The notes: generated by a model from the letters alone, not told the origin. A stretch of DNA of 64,000 nucleotides from Peribacillus saganii (GCF_003429095.1 NZ_QVTE01000017.1:1-64000); one strand, 5' to 3'. Shown: positions 41,015 to 54,040, numbered from the stretch's first letter. A program made the numbers and translations.

Positions 41015-42331
41015 ATGGCAGAAAGCAAAAATTACCGTTTTGAAACTCTAAGTATTCATGGCGGCCTTAATGCAGATCCCGTTACTGGTGCGCGGGCGGT
41101 TCCGATTTACCAGAGCAACGCGTTTCTCTTTAAGGACACAGATCATGCAGCAAATTTGTTTGGCCTAAAGGAAGAGGGCTACATTTATACACGTATTCAT
41201 AACCCTACAGTCACAGTATTTGAGGAAAGGACTGCACTGCTGGAGGGAGGCATCGGGGCCTTAGCAGTTTCAAGCGGGATGGCAGCCATTATGGTTTCCA
41301 TTCTTAACATTGCAGGTGCTGGAGATGAAATCGTATCTGCTTCCACGTTGTATGGGGGGACATACAATTTATTTGCCAATACTTTCCCGAAATACGGAAT
41401 CAAGGTTCACTTTGTCGATCCGAAAGACCCTGAAAACTTTCGCAATGCCATTACGCCAAAGACTAAGGCGCTCTTTGGGGAAACGATTGGTAATCCAAGC
41501 TTGGATGTCCTGGATATTGAAGAGGTGGCGAAGATTGCCCATGAGGAAGGAATTCCTCTTATAGTAGATAATACTTTTGCTACGCCATATCTTTGCCGTC
41601 CGATTGACCACGGAGCGGATATTGTCGTTCATTCTGCTACAAAATGGCTGCTTGGAAATGGCACCACTATGGGCGGCATAATCGTAGATGGTGGCAAGTT
41701 TGACTGGAATTCTCCTAAATTCCCAGCATTCACAGAGCCTGATTCAAGCTATAACAATTTGGTATACAGCGAGGCACTGGGGGCTGCAGCATTCATTGCA
41801 AAAGCGCGGGTACAGCTGCTGAGGGATTTAGGGCCGGCATTAAGCCCGACCAGCGCGTTTCAATTCACGCTGGGGCTGGAAACACTGCATGTAAGAATGA
41901 AGGAGCATATTGCCAATACAAAGATAGTCTTGGATTATTTAAAAAACCACCCTGCAGTTAAATGGGTTTCCTATCCCGGGGATGAAAACCACCCTTCAAA
42001 GAAGCTTGCTGAAAAATATCTGCCAAAGGGGGCTGGCTCTGTTTTAACATTTGGCATTGTGGGGGGGAGAGAAGCAGGTGCCAAGCTAATCAATCATATA
42101 GTCCTGTGGTCACACGTTGCCAATGTAGGTGATGCAAAGAGCTTGATTATCCACCCAGCCAGCACAACCCACCAGCAGCTGCTGCCGGAGGATTTGAAAA
42201 AGTCCGGTGTAACTGAGGATTTGGTCCGGCTCTCAATAGGTATTGAAAACGCTAATGACCTTATTGATGATTTGGAGCAGGCAATTGAAATAGCTACAGG
42301 TATAACTTCACGAGCCGTAAGAACTGTGTAG
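41015..42331 (+). CDS. metY: O-acetylhomoserine sulfhydrylase / aminocarboxypropyltransferase
   Basis: PLP enzyme that makes homocysteine from O-acetylhomoserine and sulfide. A Cys/Met-metabolism protein of 438 aa: SIHGG start, the YTRIHNPT motif, SSGMAAI, VDNTFATPYLCRP and the PLP lysine in VVHSATKWLLGNGT. The extended length of ~430 aa separates MetY from the ~380-aa MetI/MetC group. It is under its own S-box, consistent with methionine supply control. Confidence 0.93.
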   Translation: MAESKNYRFETLSIHGGLNADPVTGARAVPIYQSNAFLFKDTDHAANLFGLKEEGYIYTRIHNPTVTVFEERTALLEGGIGALAVSSGMAAIMVSILNIAGAGDEIVSASTLYGGTYNLFANTFPKYGIKVHFVDPKDPENFRNAITPKTKALFGETIGNPSLDVLDIEEVAKIAHEEGIPLIVDNTFATPYLCRPIDHGADIVVHSATKWLLGNGTTMGGIIVDGGKFDWNSPKFPAFTEPDSSYNNLVYSEALGAAAFIAKARVQLLRDLGPALSPTSAFQFTLGLETLHVRMKEHIANTKIVLDYLKNHPAVKWVSYPGDENHPSKKLAEKYLPKGAGSVLTFGIVGGREAGAKLINHIVLWSHVANVGDAKSLIIHPASTTHQQLLPEDLKKSGVTEDLVRLSIGIENANDLIDDLEQAIEIATGITSRAVRTV

Positions 42332-42418
42332 GATTTCGAAAATAAGCAGCTTTCTTGTTTCTGCTGAAGCTTCCTCCTGAGTTCAAAATATTGGCTGCTA
42401 ATTTTTATATCTAATCCG

Positions 42419-42447
42419 TTGACACTTACTTTTCACCGTGATAAAAT
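42419..42447 (+). promoter_or_regulatory. metNIQ promoter
   Basis: TTGACA (42419-42424), 17-nt spacer, TAAAAT (42442-42447), 50 bp ahead of the second S-box. Confidence 0.88.
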
Positions 42448-42496
42448 CACACTCGTACCTGAAAATAGAACATACTTTTTAACAATCAAATAGATA

Positions 42497-42614
42497 GCTC
42501 TTATCACGAGAGGTGGAGGGATGTGCCCGATGAAACCCGGCAACCGGCAAGGAATTTTCCTTGAAAAGGTGCCAATTCACACAGAGCCGGAAAACGGCTC
42601 TGAAAGATGAGAGA
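42497..42614 (+). promoter_or_regulatory. SAM-I (S-box) riboswitch upstream of metN
   Basis: CTCTTATCACGAGAGGTGGAGGGA, GATGAAACCCGGCAACC, AAGGTGCCAATTC and CTCTGAAAGATGAGAG show all S-box elements; CTCTTATC closes with GATGAGAG. The P3 arm is longer than in the metY copy. Confidence 0.97.
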
Positions 42615-42627
42615 AAGGTAAAAACGT

Positions 42628-42662
42628 AAAGCCTTTCTGCTCATGTGCAGAAAGGCTTTTAT
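42628..42662 (+). terminator. S-box terminator before metN
   Basis: AAAGCCTTTCTGC / GCAGAAAGGCTTTT, a 13-bp stem with a T run. Confidence 0.92.
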
Positions 42663-42735
42663 TATTTTTTCAGGCTATTCGAGGGAACATATAAATTAGA
42701 GTCAAAGATTAATGGAGAAGAGGGGGGGAGAAGCA

Positions 42736-43770
42736 GTGATTACACTTTCAAATGTAAGCAAGATATTTAAATCGGGTCTGAAAGCAAAAGACTCAATTGT
42801 GGCCGTTGATGATATCAGCCTTACTATCGATGAGGGTGAGATATTTGGTGTCATTGGGTACAGCGGTGCAGGAAAAAGTACGCTTATCCGAATGCTTAAT
42901 GGACTGGAAACACCATCATCCGGTTCTGTAGTTGTTGCGGGAAAAGAGGTTTCCAAAATCAAGGGTTCGAGCTTGCGAAAAGCACGTCATGAAATCAGTA
43001 TGATTTTTCAGCATTTTAATCTTCTTTGGTCTAGGACGGTAAGGGAGAACATTGCTTTTCCTCTAGAGATTACCGGGCTGCCAAAAGAAGAAAGACGGCA
43101 GCGGGTAAATGAACTGATTAAGCTGGTTGGGCTTGAAGGAAGAGAAGATGCCTATCCATCTCAGCTTAGCGGGGGGCAAAAGCAAAGAGTAGGTATTGCA
43201 AGAGCTCTTGCCAACAATCCGAAAGTATTGCTCTGTGATGAAGCTACTTCAGCGCTTGATCCCCAAACCACAGACTCTATTCTGGAGTTATTGGTGGATA
43301 TCAATAAAAGACTGGGATTAACGATTGTACTGATTACCCATGAAATGCATGTCATCCGGAAAATTTGCAATCGCGTTGCTGTAATGGAAGCAGGAAAAGT
43401 AGTTGAAATCGGACCGGTGCTTAATGTGTTTAAAAATCCGGAGCAGCCTATTACAAAGCGGTTTGTCCAGCAGGTAACCGAGCCTGAAGAAACGAAGGAA
43501 ACAGTGGAACATCTGCTTGACCGTTTCCCTGATGGTGAAGTGATACAGCTGACCTTTGTAGGGGAAAGTGCTGAGAATCCGCTAATTACTCAGCTTATCC
43601 GCAATTTTAAATTGGATGTCAATATCGTTCAAGGGAAGATTTCCCAAACGAGGGATGGCAGCTATGGAACGTTATTTATCCATATTGACGGACCTGCGGA
43701 AGAAATTGACCACGCTCTTGAATTCATTAAGCAGCAGCAGGTAGGGGTGGAGGTCATTTCAAATGATTGA
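42736..43770 (+). CDS. metN: Methionine ABC transporter ATP-binding protein
   Basis: Energises import of D/L-methionine. The 344-aa protein has Walker A GYSGAGKST, signature LSGGQKQRVGIARAL, Walker B VLLCDEATSALDPQT and a C-terminal NIL substrate-sensing domain (about 265-340). I selected GTG at 42736 (MITLSNVSKIF) because AGGGGGGAG lies 6 nt before it; the ATG at 42712 precedes this site. It overlaps metI by 8 nt. Confidence 0.94.
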   Translation: MITLSNVSKIFKSGLKAKDSIVAVDDISLTIDEGEIFGVIGYSGAGKSTLIRMLNGLETPSSGSVVVAGKEVSKIKGSSLRKARHEISMIFQHFNLLWSRTVRENIAFPLEITGLPKEERRQRVNELIKLVGLEGREDAYPSQLSGGQKQRVGIARALANNPKVLLCDEATSALDPQTTDSILELLVDINKRLGLTIVLITHEMHVIRKICNRVAVMEAGKVVEIGPVLNVFKNPEQPITKRFVQQVTEPEETKETVEHLLDRFPDGEVIQLTFVGESAENPLITQLIRNFKLDVNIVQGKISQTRDGSYGTLFIHIDGPAEEIDHALEFIKQQQVGVEVISND

Positions 43771-44431
43771 AAACATGTTTCCAAATGTTAGTTGGGATCG
43801 AATACTTGAAGCAACAAATGAAACATTATATATGACTGCTATTTCAGTTGCTGTAACTTTTATACTTGGAATAGCACTAGGATTATTGCTTTTCCTTACA
43901 TCAAAGGGAAATATTTGGGAGAATAGAATGATCAACGGAATTATCAGTGCATTCGTCAACATCTTCCGTTCTATACCATTTATTATCCTAATCGTTCTGC
44001 TTATTCCATTTACAATGTTTATCATGCAAACGATGATCGGGGAAAACGCGGCACTGCCTGCACTTATAATCGGTTCTGCTCCATTTTATGCTAGGATGGT
44101 AGAAATCGGGCTCAGGGAAATAGATAAAGGTGTTATCGAAGCAGCCAGGTCAATGGGTGCGAAGACTAGTACAATTATTTGGAAGGTCCTTCTTCCAGAA
44201 TCAATGCCTGCTCTTATTTCAGGAATAACAGTTACCGCTATTGCACTTGTTGGCTATACAGCGATGGCCGGAGTAATTGGTGCAGGCGGCCTTGGAAATC
44301 TCGCCTATCTGGAAGGTTTTCAGCGGAACCGAAATGATGTAACACTTGTTGCGACAATTGTTGTATTATTAATTGTATTTATCATCCAATTTATTGGAGA
44401 TTTAATAACTTCTAAATTAGATAAACGTTAA
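43763..44431 (+). CDS. metI: Methionine ABC transporter permease
   Basis: A permease of 222 aa with five or six membrane helices and the EAA loop (EAARSMGAKTSTIIWKVLLPE). Motifs TAIALVGYTAMAGVIGAGGLGNLAY match the MetI/MetP family. Its start lies within the end of metN, so translation is coupled. GGGGTGGAGG is just upstream in metN. Confidence 0.94.
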   Translation: MIENMFPNVSWDRILEATNETLYMTAISVAVTFILGIALGLLLFLTSKGNIWENRMINGIISAFVNIFRSIPFIILIVLLIPFTMFIMQTMIGENAALPALIIGSAPFYARMVEIGLREIDKGVIEAARSMGAKTSTIIWKVLLPESMPALISGITVTAIALVGYTAMAGVIGAGGLGNLAYLEGFQRNRNDVTLVATIVVLLIVFIIQFIGDLITSKLDKR

Positions 44432-44445
44432 AGGAGATGGGAAAA

Positions 44446-45312
44446 TTGAAAAAGTTAACAGGTTTTATTTTATTGTTAGTGCTGGCGCTGGCACTGGCTG
44501 CCTGCGGTACAAAGAAAGAAGAAAGCGGAAATGGCGGCACCGCGGATAATGGAAGCAAAGAAAATACAAGCGAAGAAACAAAAAAGCTTATTGTTGGTGC
44601 ATCAAATGTTCCGCACGCAGTAATTTTGGAAAAGGCACAGCCTATTCTTGAAGAAAAGGGAGTTGAATTGGAAATCGTTCCTTTTCAAGACTACATCCTG
44701 CCTAACAAGAACTTAGATCAAGGTCAGCTTGACGCCAATTACTTCCAACATATTCCATATCTAGAAGCGCAAAAGAAAGAATTTGGTTATGATTTTGTAA
44801 ATGCCGGCGGAATTCACATTGAACCAATTGGTATTTACTCAAAGAAACACAAAAAACTTGAAGACCTTCCAGAAGGTGCTGAAATCATTATGAGCAGCTC
44901 TGTTGCAGATCATGGACGCGCTCTTTCTATGCTTGAAGCAAAAGGTGTGATCAAGCTTAAAGAAGGTATCGACAAGACAACTGCAACTGTTGATGATATT
45001 ACAGAAAACAGCAAAAAGCTTAAGTTCAAAACTGATATTGAAGCTTCATTATTAACACAGGTATATGAAAAAAATGAAGGTGACGCTGTAATGATCAACA
45101 GCAACTATGCGATTGACGCTGGCTTGAATCCAATGGAAGATGCAATTGAAATTGAAGATTCAGAATCTCCATATGTCAATGTTATTGCTGTAAGAGCAGG
45201 AGACGAAAACCGTGAAGAAATCAAAACACTGGTTGAAGTTCTTCGCTCACAAGAAATCCAAGACTTTATTAAATCTGAATACAAAGGTGCAGTTGTTCCT
45301 GTAACAGAATAA
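44446..45312 (+). CDS. metQ: Methionine-binding lipoprotein
   Basis: A lipoprotein of 288 aa; the signal ends in the lipobox ALAAC. The NlpA/MetQ body shows LIVGASNVPHAVILEKAQPIL, LDANYFQHIPYLE and GIYSKKHKKLEDLPEGA. The TTG at 44446 (MKKLTGFILL) has GGAG 9 nt upstream; the ATG at 44437 directly touches that site and is less likely. Third gene of the S-box-controlled metNIQ operon, with a terminator behind. Confidence 0.94.
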   Translation: MKKLTGFILLLVLALALAACGTKKEESGNGGTADNGSKENTSEETKKLIVGASNVPHAVILEKAQPILEEKGVELEIVPFQDYILPNKNLDQGQLDANYFQHIPYLEAQKKEFGYDFVNAGGIHIEPIGIYSKKHKKLEDLPEGAEIIMSSSVADHGRALSMLEAKGVIKLKEGIDKTTATVDDITENSKKLKFKTDIEASLLTQVYEKNEGDAVMINSNYAIDAGLNPMEDAIEIEDSESPYVNVIAVRAGDENREEIKTLVEVLRSQEIQDFIKSEYKGAVVPVTE

Positions 45313-45328
45313 TAAAATACTTAAGAAG

Positions 45329-45365
45329 GGCCCGTACACTAATAGTAGTGGTGCGGGTTTTTTTG
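45329..45365 (+). terminator. metNIQ terminator
   Basis: CCCGTACACT / AGTGGTGCGGG imperfect hairpin followed by a T8 run. Confidence 0.82.
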
Positions 45366-45650
45366 TTAGATAAGAACTCCTGTTTTAACAAGAACAGACT
45401 ATTTTTCCCTGGGAGGATGCGTGTCCGTCCATGTTTGGGACAAGGATTGCCAGAACTTAGTCGAAGTTACTTTTGTCAGGGCACTTACTCTTTTCTGAGG
45501 AAAGAAGGTAATTTTTAAACATGGAACGGCCACAAGCTCAGGCCGGCACAGCACATACGATCCTATTAGTTCTGGAAAAGCACTTTTCTTATCTTCATGT
45601 TTGGATAGAACCCCTTTGCAGGTTTCATACTAATCCAGATACTATTTGTT
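45366..45650. other. Intergenic region with a possible decayed repeat
   Basis: At 45473-45505 CAGGGCACTTACTCTTTTCTGA resembles the right end of the dispersed repeat (CAGGGCGCTTGCGCTTTTCTA), and CAGAACTTAGTCGAAGTTACTTTTG before it resembles module text. No left end was seen. Otherwise no gene recognised. Confidence 0.45.
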
Positions 45651-45663
45651 AGGAGTGACTGGA

Positions 45664-46029
45664 ATGACTGTTGAACTGAATAATGCAACTGAAGCAGCGA
45701 TTTACGATTATAAGGAAGGCTTGGGCAAGTTTATGCAAAAAATGCCCGAAATCGCACAGCACTATAATGCTTTTACTGAAGCATGCTTTAAAGAAGGTGT
45801 ACTGTCTCAAAGAGAAAAACAGCTGATTGCCTTAGGGATAAGCCTGTACACTCAGGATGAATACTGCATTCTTTATCATGTAAAGGGATGCCTGGACCAT
45901 GGAGCAACAGAGGAAGCCATTTATGAAGCAGTTGGGGTAACGGCTGCATTTGGAGGAGGGACTGCAATGAGCCAGGCAGTTACCCTTATTCAAGAAGCTA
46001 TACAGGATTTAAAAGGAATGCAGCAATAA
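45664..46029 (+). CDS. yurZ: Carboxymuconolactone decarboxylase-family protein YurZ
   Basis: An AhpD-like protein of 121 aa. The active-site stretch is EYCILYHVKGCLDHGA; one cysteine is in the E-x-C position and another follows the histidine by four residues, so the arrangement differs from the classic C-x-x-C of AhpD. Helices carry REKQLIALGISLYT. In B. subtilis yurZ also lies next to metQ. GGAGTGACTGG precedes the ATG at 45664; the longer frame starts before this site. Confidence 0.85.
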   Translation: MTVELNNATEAAIYDYKEGLGKFMQKMPEIAQHYNAFTEACFKEGVLSQREKQLIALGISLYTQDEYCILYHVKGCLDHGATEEAIYEAVGVTAAFGGGTAMSQAVTLIQEAIQDLKGMQQ

Positions 46030-46132
46030 GGTTGGTAATCTGTTATTTTTTGCAAGAAAGTATGCATTAGCCGTTTAATCTTAATTCAATGGGGTAAAGA
46101 ATGAGTGAGTTTAAATAGAGAAAGGATGATTC

Positions 46133-46321
46133 ATTATTTACCCGTTAGAACTAAAAGTGACTACCGAGATGGAGAAAGCAATGCAGCAAGCTCACGGGAT
46201 TGGTTATAATGAATACAGTTTGAATCTTGATAAGCGAATACAGGTTGAACAGCAAAGAGAAAAGGATTATGCACAAAGCGCTCAAATGATAAATGATTTG
46301 CAGCGGAGAGTTCACGTATAA
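46133..46321 (+). CDS. Small hypothetical protein, start unclear (50-62 aa)
   Basis: The frame opens after TGA 46127 and runs to TAA 46319-46321. AAAGGATG sits before two ATT codons (46133, 46136), which would be rare starts; in-frame GTG (46157) and ATG (46169) lack a ribosome site. The sequence (KVTTEMEKAMQQAHGIGYNEYSLNL... MINDLQRRVHV) is helical and charged and reads like a genuine small protein. A strong terminator follows 14 bp on. No family recognised. Confidence 0.55.
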   Translation: MIYPLELKVTTEMEKAMQQAHGIGYNEYSLNLDKRIQVEQQREKDYAQSAQMINDLQRRVHV

Positions 46322-46334
46322 ATTTTAAAGGAAG

Positions 46335-46370
46335 AAAAAAGGCATCCCTATTATTGGCGATGCCTTTTTA
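46335..46370 (+). terminator. Terminator after the small ORF
   Basis: AAAAAAGGCATC / GATGCCTTTTT hairpin. Its closeness to the small ORF stop supports that ORF being expressed. Confidence 0.82.
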
Positions 46371-46477
46371 CATTTTTTGGCGCGGCAAAGAATGAATCAG
46401 AGGCAGAATAGAAAAACTATCGGAGATGCAAATTTGTTTGGAATGACACAGTATTTGCCTACCTTAATTAATGGAAA

Positions 46478-46999
46478 GGCTGTGTTAAAGCTCATTGTTG
46501 ATTTTGGCACTTTGCTGATGTCTAGCTGCAGCGCCCAGCCCCTCGAGGTCATAAGCCAATCACTTCGGAAGGCAAAGTACGCCTTCTGTCAGCGCTTGTC
46601 TTATGCTTTTCAGGGCTGACCAGGCCGCTTTCGCTTTTCTATGATGTCTAGCTGCAGCGCCCAGCAACTTTTTTTCTTAGGAAAAAAAAGCCCTCGAATG
46701 TTGTGACCGCCGTCACAACCCTGTGTTGGAATCAAGTGCCATCGCAACCTTGGTCATAAGCCAATCACTTCGGAAGGCAAAAAAACGCCTTCTGTCAGCG
46801 CTTGTCTTATGCTTGTCAGGGCGCTTCCGCATTTCCACCCGCATTTTCTTGAGCGGTTTTTATTCGGGGAAGCCAACTCTACGTCCTGCGGGGAAACCGG
46901 GTAAAGGCAGACCCCGCAGGCACAAGCGCTAAGGAGGCTTCCGATCCACCCGCAGAAAGCGAGTATTGGAGCGGAAATTACAGGCATGTTAACAATGCC
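46478..46999 (+). repeat. Composite TIR-bounded element, copy H (two inner units)
   Basis: Outer ends: left TGTTAAAGCTCATTGTTGAT (46483), right AATTACAGGCATGTTAACA (ends 46994). Two dispersed-repeat units lie in tandem: 46519-46642 and 46645-46836, each opening TGTCTAGCTGCAGCGCCCAGC. Unit two has the GTTGTGAC / GTCACAAC hairpin. Beyond them is a GC-rich module with CCTGCGGGGAAACCGGGTAA and GACCCCGCAGGCACAAGCGC. The element fills most of the gap between yurZ and sufC. Confidence 0.85.
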
Positions 47000-47169
47000 A
47001 ATGGAAAAAACAAACGACTATAGAGATAGGAGAAACATTTCTTTATTAGTTGCTTACAGTTTTAATTTGTTATAAGATTGTAATGAGAATAAAATGAGAA
47101 TGGATGTTTTCAAACCATTACAAAAACTTTTCTACACAATCAAACAGGATATATGACGGAGGTTATATT

Positions 47170-47955
47170 ATGGCAGGTTCAACTTTAACAATTAAAGATC
47201 TTTATGTTTCTATTGAAGGCAAAGAGATATTAAAAGGCGTAAACCTCGAAATAAAGGGCGGCGAAATCCACGCAGTCATGGGACCAAATGGTACAGGAAA
47301 ATCAACACTTTCCTCTGCCATCATGGGCCATCCAAAATATGAAGTAACAAGCGGAAGCATTACTTTCGACGGTGAAGATGTACTGGAAATGGAAGTGGAC
47401 GAGCGTGCACGCGTCGGTCTTTTCCTTGCTATGCAATATCCATCTGAAATCAGCGGAGTTACAAATGCAGACTTCCTTCGCTCTGCCATTAATGCCCGCC
47501 GTGAAGAAGGCGATGAAATTTCATTAATGAAGTTCATCCGCGAAATGGATAAGAAAATGGATTTTCTTGAAATGGACCAAGACATGGCACAGCGTTATTT
47601 AAATGAAGGGTTTTCCGGCGGTGAGAAAAAACGTAACGAGATTCTTCAGCTTATGATGCTTCAGCCTAAAATTGCGATCCTGGACGAAATTGATTCCGGT
47701 TTGGACATTGACGCATTGAAAGTTGTTTCAAATGGTATTAATGAAATGCGCGGTGAGGATTTTGGCTGCTTGATCATCACTCATTACCAGCGTTTATTAA
47801 ACTATATTACTCCTGACTTCGTACACGTTATGATGCAAGGCCGCGTCGTAAAATCTGGAGGTCCTGAGCTGGCACAGCGTTTGGAAGCTGAAGGATATGA
47901 CTGGATTAAAAAAGAACTAGGCATCGAAGACGAAACTGTCGGCCAAGAAGCGTAG
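47170..47955 (+). CDS. sufC: Fe-S cluster assembly ATPase SufC
   Basis: ATPase of the SufBCD scaffold. The 261-aa protein has Walker [10 protein letters not shown], signature [12 protein letters not shown] and Walker [13 protein letters not shown]. The ATG at 47170 follows GGAGGT; a 22-residue longer frame was rejected. It heads sufC-sufD-sufS-sufU-sufB, the only Fe-S assembly operon of most Bacilli and essential there. The promoter must lie between the repeat end (46999) and about 47130. Confidence 0.96.
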   Translation: MAGSTLTIKDLYVSIEGKEILKGVNLEIKGGEIHAVMGPNGTGKSTLSSAIMGHPKYEVTSGSITFDGEDVLEMEVDERARVGLFLAMQYPSEISGVTNADFLRSAINARREEGDEISLMKFIREMDKKMDFLEMDQDMAQRYLNEGFSGGEKKRNEILQLMMLQPKIAILDEIDSGLDIDALKVVSNGINEMRGEDFGCLIITHYQRLLNYITPDFVHVMMQGRVVKSGGPELAQRLEAEGYDWIKKELGIEDETVGQEA

Positions 47956-47969
47956 TAAGGAGGATTGCC

Positions 47970-50933
<2,964 letters not shown>

Positions 50934-50995
50934 TGATAATAGTTTCATGGACTTGCAGCTAAGTCCTGGCTATTTACGAATGGAGGAAACGACCA

Positions 50996-52393
50996 ATGGC
51001 TAAGAAAATGCCAGAGATCGGTGATTATAAATATGGTTTTTCTGATAGAGACGTATCTATTTTCCGGTCAAAGCGCGGCCTGACCCGTGAGATCGTTGAA
51101 GAGATTTCCCGAATGAAGAGCGAGCCGCAGTGGATGCTTGATTTCCGCTTAAAATCATTGGAGCATTTCTATGAAATGCCAATGCCGCAATGGGGCGGAG
51201 ACATGGCCAGCCTAAACTTTGACGAAATCACTTACTATGTTAAGCCTTCTGAGAAATCAGAACGTTCATGGGATGAGGTTCCAGAAGAAATTAAACAAAC
51301 ATTTGATAAGCTTGGGATTCCTGAAGCTGAACAAAAGTATTTGGCTGGGGTATCAGCACAATACGAATCAGAAGTAGTGTACCATAACATGAAGGAAGAT
51401 CTTGAAGAAATGGGAATCGTGTTTAAGGATACTGATTCCGCTCTTAAGGAAAATGAAGATATTTTCCGCGAGCACTTTGGGAAGACTATTCCTCCTACTG
51501 ATAACAAGTTTTCTGCATTGAACTCTGCTGTGTGGTCCGGAGGTTCATTCATATATGTTCCAAAAGGAATCAAAGTAGATACGCCTCTTCAGGCTTATTT
51601 CCGCATTAACTCTGAAAACATGGGTCAATTTGAGCGTACGTTAATCATTGTTGATGAAGGCGCGTCTGTACATTATGTAGAGGGCTGTACAGCTCCTGTA
51701 TATACGACAAATTCACTTCACAGTGCTGTTGTAGAAATAATCGTTAAGAAAGATGCTTATTGCCGTTATACGACAATCCAAAACTGGGCCAACAACGTAT
51801 TCAACCTGGTTACAAAACGTGCCGTTTGTGAAGCAAACGCCACCATGGAATGGATCGACGGAAATATTGGCTCTAAGCTGACAATGAAGTATCCTGCCGT
51901 TATCCTAAAAGGAGAAGGCGCACGTGGGCTGACATTGTCTATTGCAATCGCTGGTAAAGGACAGCACCAGGATGCAGGAGCGAAGATGATTCACCTTGCA
52001 CCAAATACATCTTCAACGATTGTTTCCAAGTCCATCTCGAAGCATGGCGGTAAAGTAACATACCGCGGAATCGTTCACTTTGGCCGCAAAGCGGATGGAG
52101 CCCGTTCTAATATTGAGTGTGATACTCTAATTATGGATAACCAATCAACATCTGATACAATTCCATACAATGAAATTCTGAACGATAATATTTCACTAGA
52201 GCATGAAGCAAAGGTATCCAAGGTTTCAGAGGAACAGTTATTCTACCTCATGAGCCGCGGTGTATCAGAGCAGGAAGCAACGGAAATGATCGTAATGGGC
52301 TTCATTGAGCCATTCACAAAAGAACTTCCTATGGAATATGCAGTTGAAATGAACCGCCTGATCAAGTTTGAAATGGAAGGTTCCATTGGATAA
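50996..52393 (+). CDS. sufB: Fe-S cluster assembly protein SufB
   Basis: Core scaffold of 465 aa on which clusters form. Motifs: [13 protein letters not shown] at the N-terminus, [10 protein letters not shown] with a conserved cysteine, NIECDTLI with the cluster/persulfide cysteine, and [22 protein letters not shown] near the end. GGAGG precedes ATG. The stop TAA runs directly into the right end of a repeat (TAAGAAAAGCG). Confidence 0.97.
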   Translation: MAKKMPEIGDYKYGFSDRDVSIFRSKRGLTREIVEEISRMKSEPQWMLDFRLKSLEHFYEMPMPQWGGDMASLNFDEITYYVKPSEKSERSWDEVPEEIKQTFDKLGIPEAEQKYLAGVSAQYESEVVYHNMKEDLEEMGIVFKDTDSALKENEDIFREHFGKTIPPTDNKFSALNSAVWSGGSFIYVPKGIKVDTPLQAYFRINSENMGQFERTLIIVDEGASVHYVEGCTAPVYTTNSLHSAVVEIIVKKDAYCRYTTIQNWANNVFNLVTKRAVCEANATMEWIDGNIGSKLTMKYPAVILKGEGARGLTLSIAIAGKGQHQDAGAKMIHLAPNTSSTIVSKSISKHGGKVTYRGIVHFGRKADGARSNIECDTLIMDNQSTSDTIPYNEILNDNISLEHEAKVSKVSEEQLFYLMSRGVSEQEATEMIVMGFIEPFTKELPMEYAVEMNRLIKFEMEGSIG

Positions 52394-52683
52394 GAAAAGC
52401 GTAAGCACCCTGTCACAAAGGAACGGCCAGCACACCCTGTGCAAGACCTACAAGCATGAGTAAATCGCTGACAGAAGGCGCTTTTTGCCTTCCGAAGTGA
52501 TTGGCTTATGACCAAGGTTGCGATGGCACTTGATCGCAACACAGGGTTGTGACGGCACTTGGTCACAACATTCGAGGCCGATTAGGATCGCCACGTCGTG
52601 TGGAGACATCGGCACTAGCACGTCCTGTGCGTCGGGGCTTTATTTTACTCCGTAAAAAAAATTGCTGGGCGCTGAAGCTAGAC
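52391..52683 (-). repeat. Dispersed mosaic repeat, copy I
   Basis: In minus orientation it runs from ATGTCTAGCTTCAGCGCCCAG to GGTGCTTACGCTTTTCTTA. It contains both hairpins of the paired module (GTTGTGAC-GTCACAAC and GTTGCGAT-ATCGCAAC), an AGCAC-AGGAC-type hairpin (52617-52632) and the CATAAGCC/GAAGGC/CTTAT-like module. Its right end coincides with the sufB stop codon. The only other item in the gap is a terminator. Confidence 0.88.
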
Positions 52684-52722
52684 ATCTTTACTTCTTCAAA
52701 AAGCATACTTTCTTATCTAAAC

Positions 52723-52756
52723 AACCCCGCCCTTGATAGGCGGGGTTTGCTTTTTG
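52723..52756. terminator. Terminator between sufB and the YpzI-like gene
   Basis: AACCCCGCC / GGCGGGGTT perfect 9-bp stem with T-rich flanks on both strands. It can end both convergent units, the suf operon only after reading through copy I. Confidence 0.82.
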
Positions 52757-52804
52757 GGAAAATCTATGTTTATCAAGGGAGCTTGCTTTTTTGTGTTCTT
52801 GAAA

Positions 52805-52951
52805 CTAATAGCTCTGTTTGTTGTCATTTAGTTTCCTTGCTTCTTCTGGTCCGGACATTTTAGTGGCTCCTGGATAATGCAGGTCATGATCCCGATCTGA
52901 TTCAACTCTGCCGCTATTCCTTAACTTTTTTTCCTGGCGGTCTCTTCCCAT
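52805..52951 (-). CDS. YpzI family small protein
   Basis: A hydrophilic peptide of 48 aa, MGRDRQEKKLRNSGRVESDRD... with HYPGATKMSGPEEARK, the pattern of the YpzI family found in Bacillaceae. GGAGGTG precedes ATG on the minus strand; the upstream extension of the frame was rejected. Function unknown. Confidence 0.78.
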   Translation of the reverse strand: MGRDRQEKKLRNSGRVESDRDHDLHYPGATKMSGPEEARKLNDNKQSY

Positions 52952-53152
52952 GTTTACACACCTCCCTTTCTTAACTTGACCGATAGATGAAAGATTATTC
53001 AAATTTGAACTGTCGATGGGTTCATTCCCGACGCCTACATTTCGCTACTCTTTAACAAGAGCGTGTTCTTCGAAGAGTTAGAAATCTCAAGGAAAAGGGT
53101 AATATTTTATACAGCTTCTCCTTTTAAATAATTTTGTAAAGTAGAGGATACT

Positions 53153-53998
53153 ATGATATACATTGGTGTAACTGGTTGGGGAGATCATGATAGTCTTTAT
53201 CATGAGGGGATTTCTCCAAGAAATAAACTAAAGGAATACGCTTCTCACTTTCCAGTTGTGGAGGTGGATGCATCCTTTTATGCAATACAGCCGAAACGGA
53301 ATATTGAAAAATGGGTGTCGGATACACCTGCAAATTTTCTGTTTATTGTTAAAGCATATCAGGGGATGACAGGTCATCAGCGCGGACAAATTCCTTTTAC
53401 AAGCAAACAGGAAATGTTTAAGGCATTCCGTGAGTCACTGCAATTGTATCTGGAGGCAGATAAATTGGCTATGTCTTTGTTTCAATTTCCCCCTTGGTTT
53501 GATTGCACAAAGGAGAATGTAGATTATTTGCGCTGGTGTAAAGAACAGCTCGGGGAAATTCCAGCTGCGCTAGAATTTAGGAATCAGTCCTGGTTTGCAC
53601 CAAAATTTTACGATAAAACGCTAGCATTCATGGAATCAGAAGGATGGATCCATAGTATTTGTGATGAACCGCAGGCTGGGGATGGTTCCGTTCCTATCGT
53701 TTTGAAGTCTACGAACAAAGAAAAAACACTTGTCCGTTTTCATGGCCGTAATCTGCATGGGTGGCAAAAAACCGGCGGAAAAGATTGGCGGGAGGTAAGA
53801 TATTTATACCGATACAATCAGCAGGAACTGGAGGAATGGGCAAAGATGCTGATCCAGCTTACAAACGAAAGTGAAGATGTGTATGTTATGTTCAATAATA
53901 ATTCGGGTGGAGATGCGGCTGATAATGCAAAGCAACTGATGCGTATCCTCGGCATAGAATATAAAGGGCTGGCACCCCAACAGCTGGATTTATTTTAA
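53153..53998 (+). CDS. yunF: DUF72 domain protein YunF
   Basis: A TIM-barrel-like DUF72 protein of 281 aa: IYIGVTGWGDHDSLY at the N-terminus, VVEVDASFYAIQP, FPPWFDCTKENVDYL, AALEFRNQSWF and VYVMFNNNSGGDAADNAKQL. The function is unknown; a nuclease role has been suggested from the fold. It is followed at 43 bp by yunD as in B. subtilis. Confidence 0.9.
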   Translation: MIYIGVTGWGDHDSLYHEGISPRNKLKEYASHFPVVEVDASFYAIQPKRNIEKWVSDTPANFLFIVKAYQGMTGHQRGQIPFTSKQEMFKAFRESLQLYLEADKLAMSLFQFPPWFDCTKENVDYLRWCKEQLGEIPAALEFRNQSWFAPKFYDKTLAFMESEGWIHSICDEPQAGDGSVPIVLKSTNKEKTLVRFHGRNLHGWQKTGGKDWREVRYLYRYNQQELEEWAKMLIQLTNESEDVYVMFNNNSGGDAADNAKQLMRILGIEYKGLAPQQLDLF

Positions 53999-54040
53999 GA
54001 CAGCGGGGAATTTAATCGGGCAAGCAAAGAGGGTTGAACG

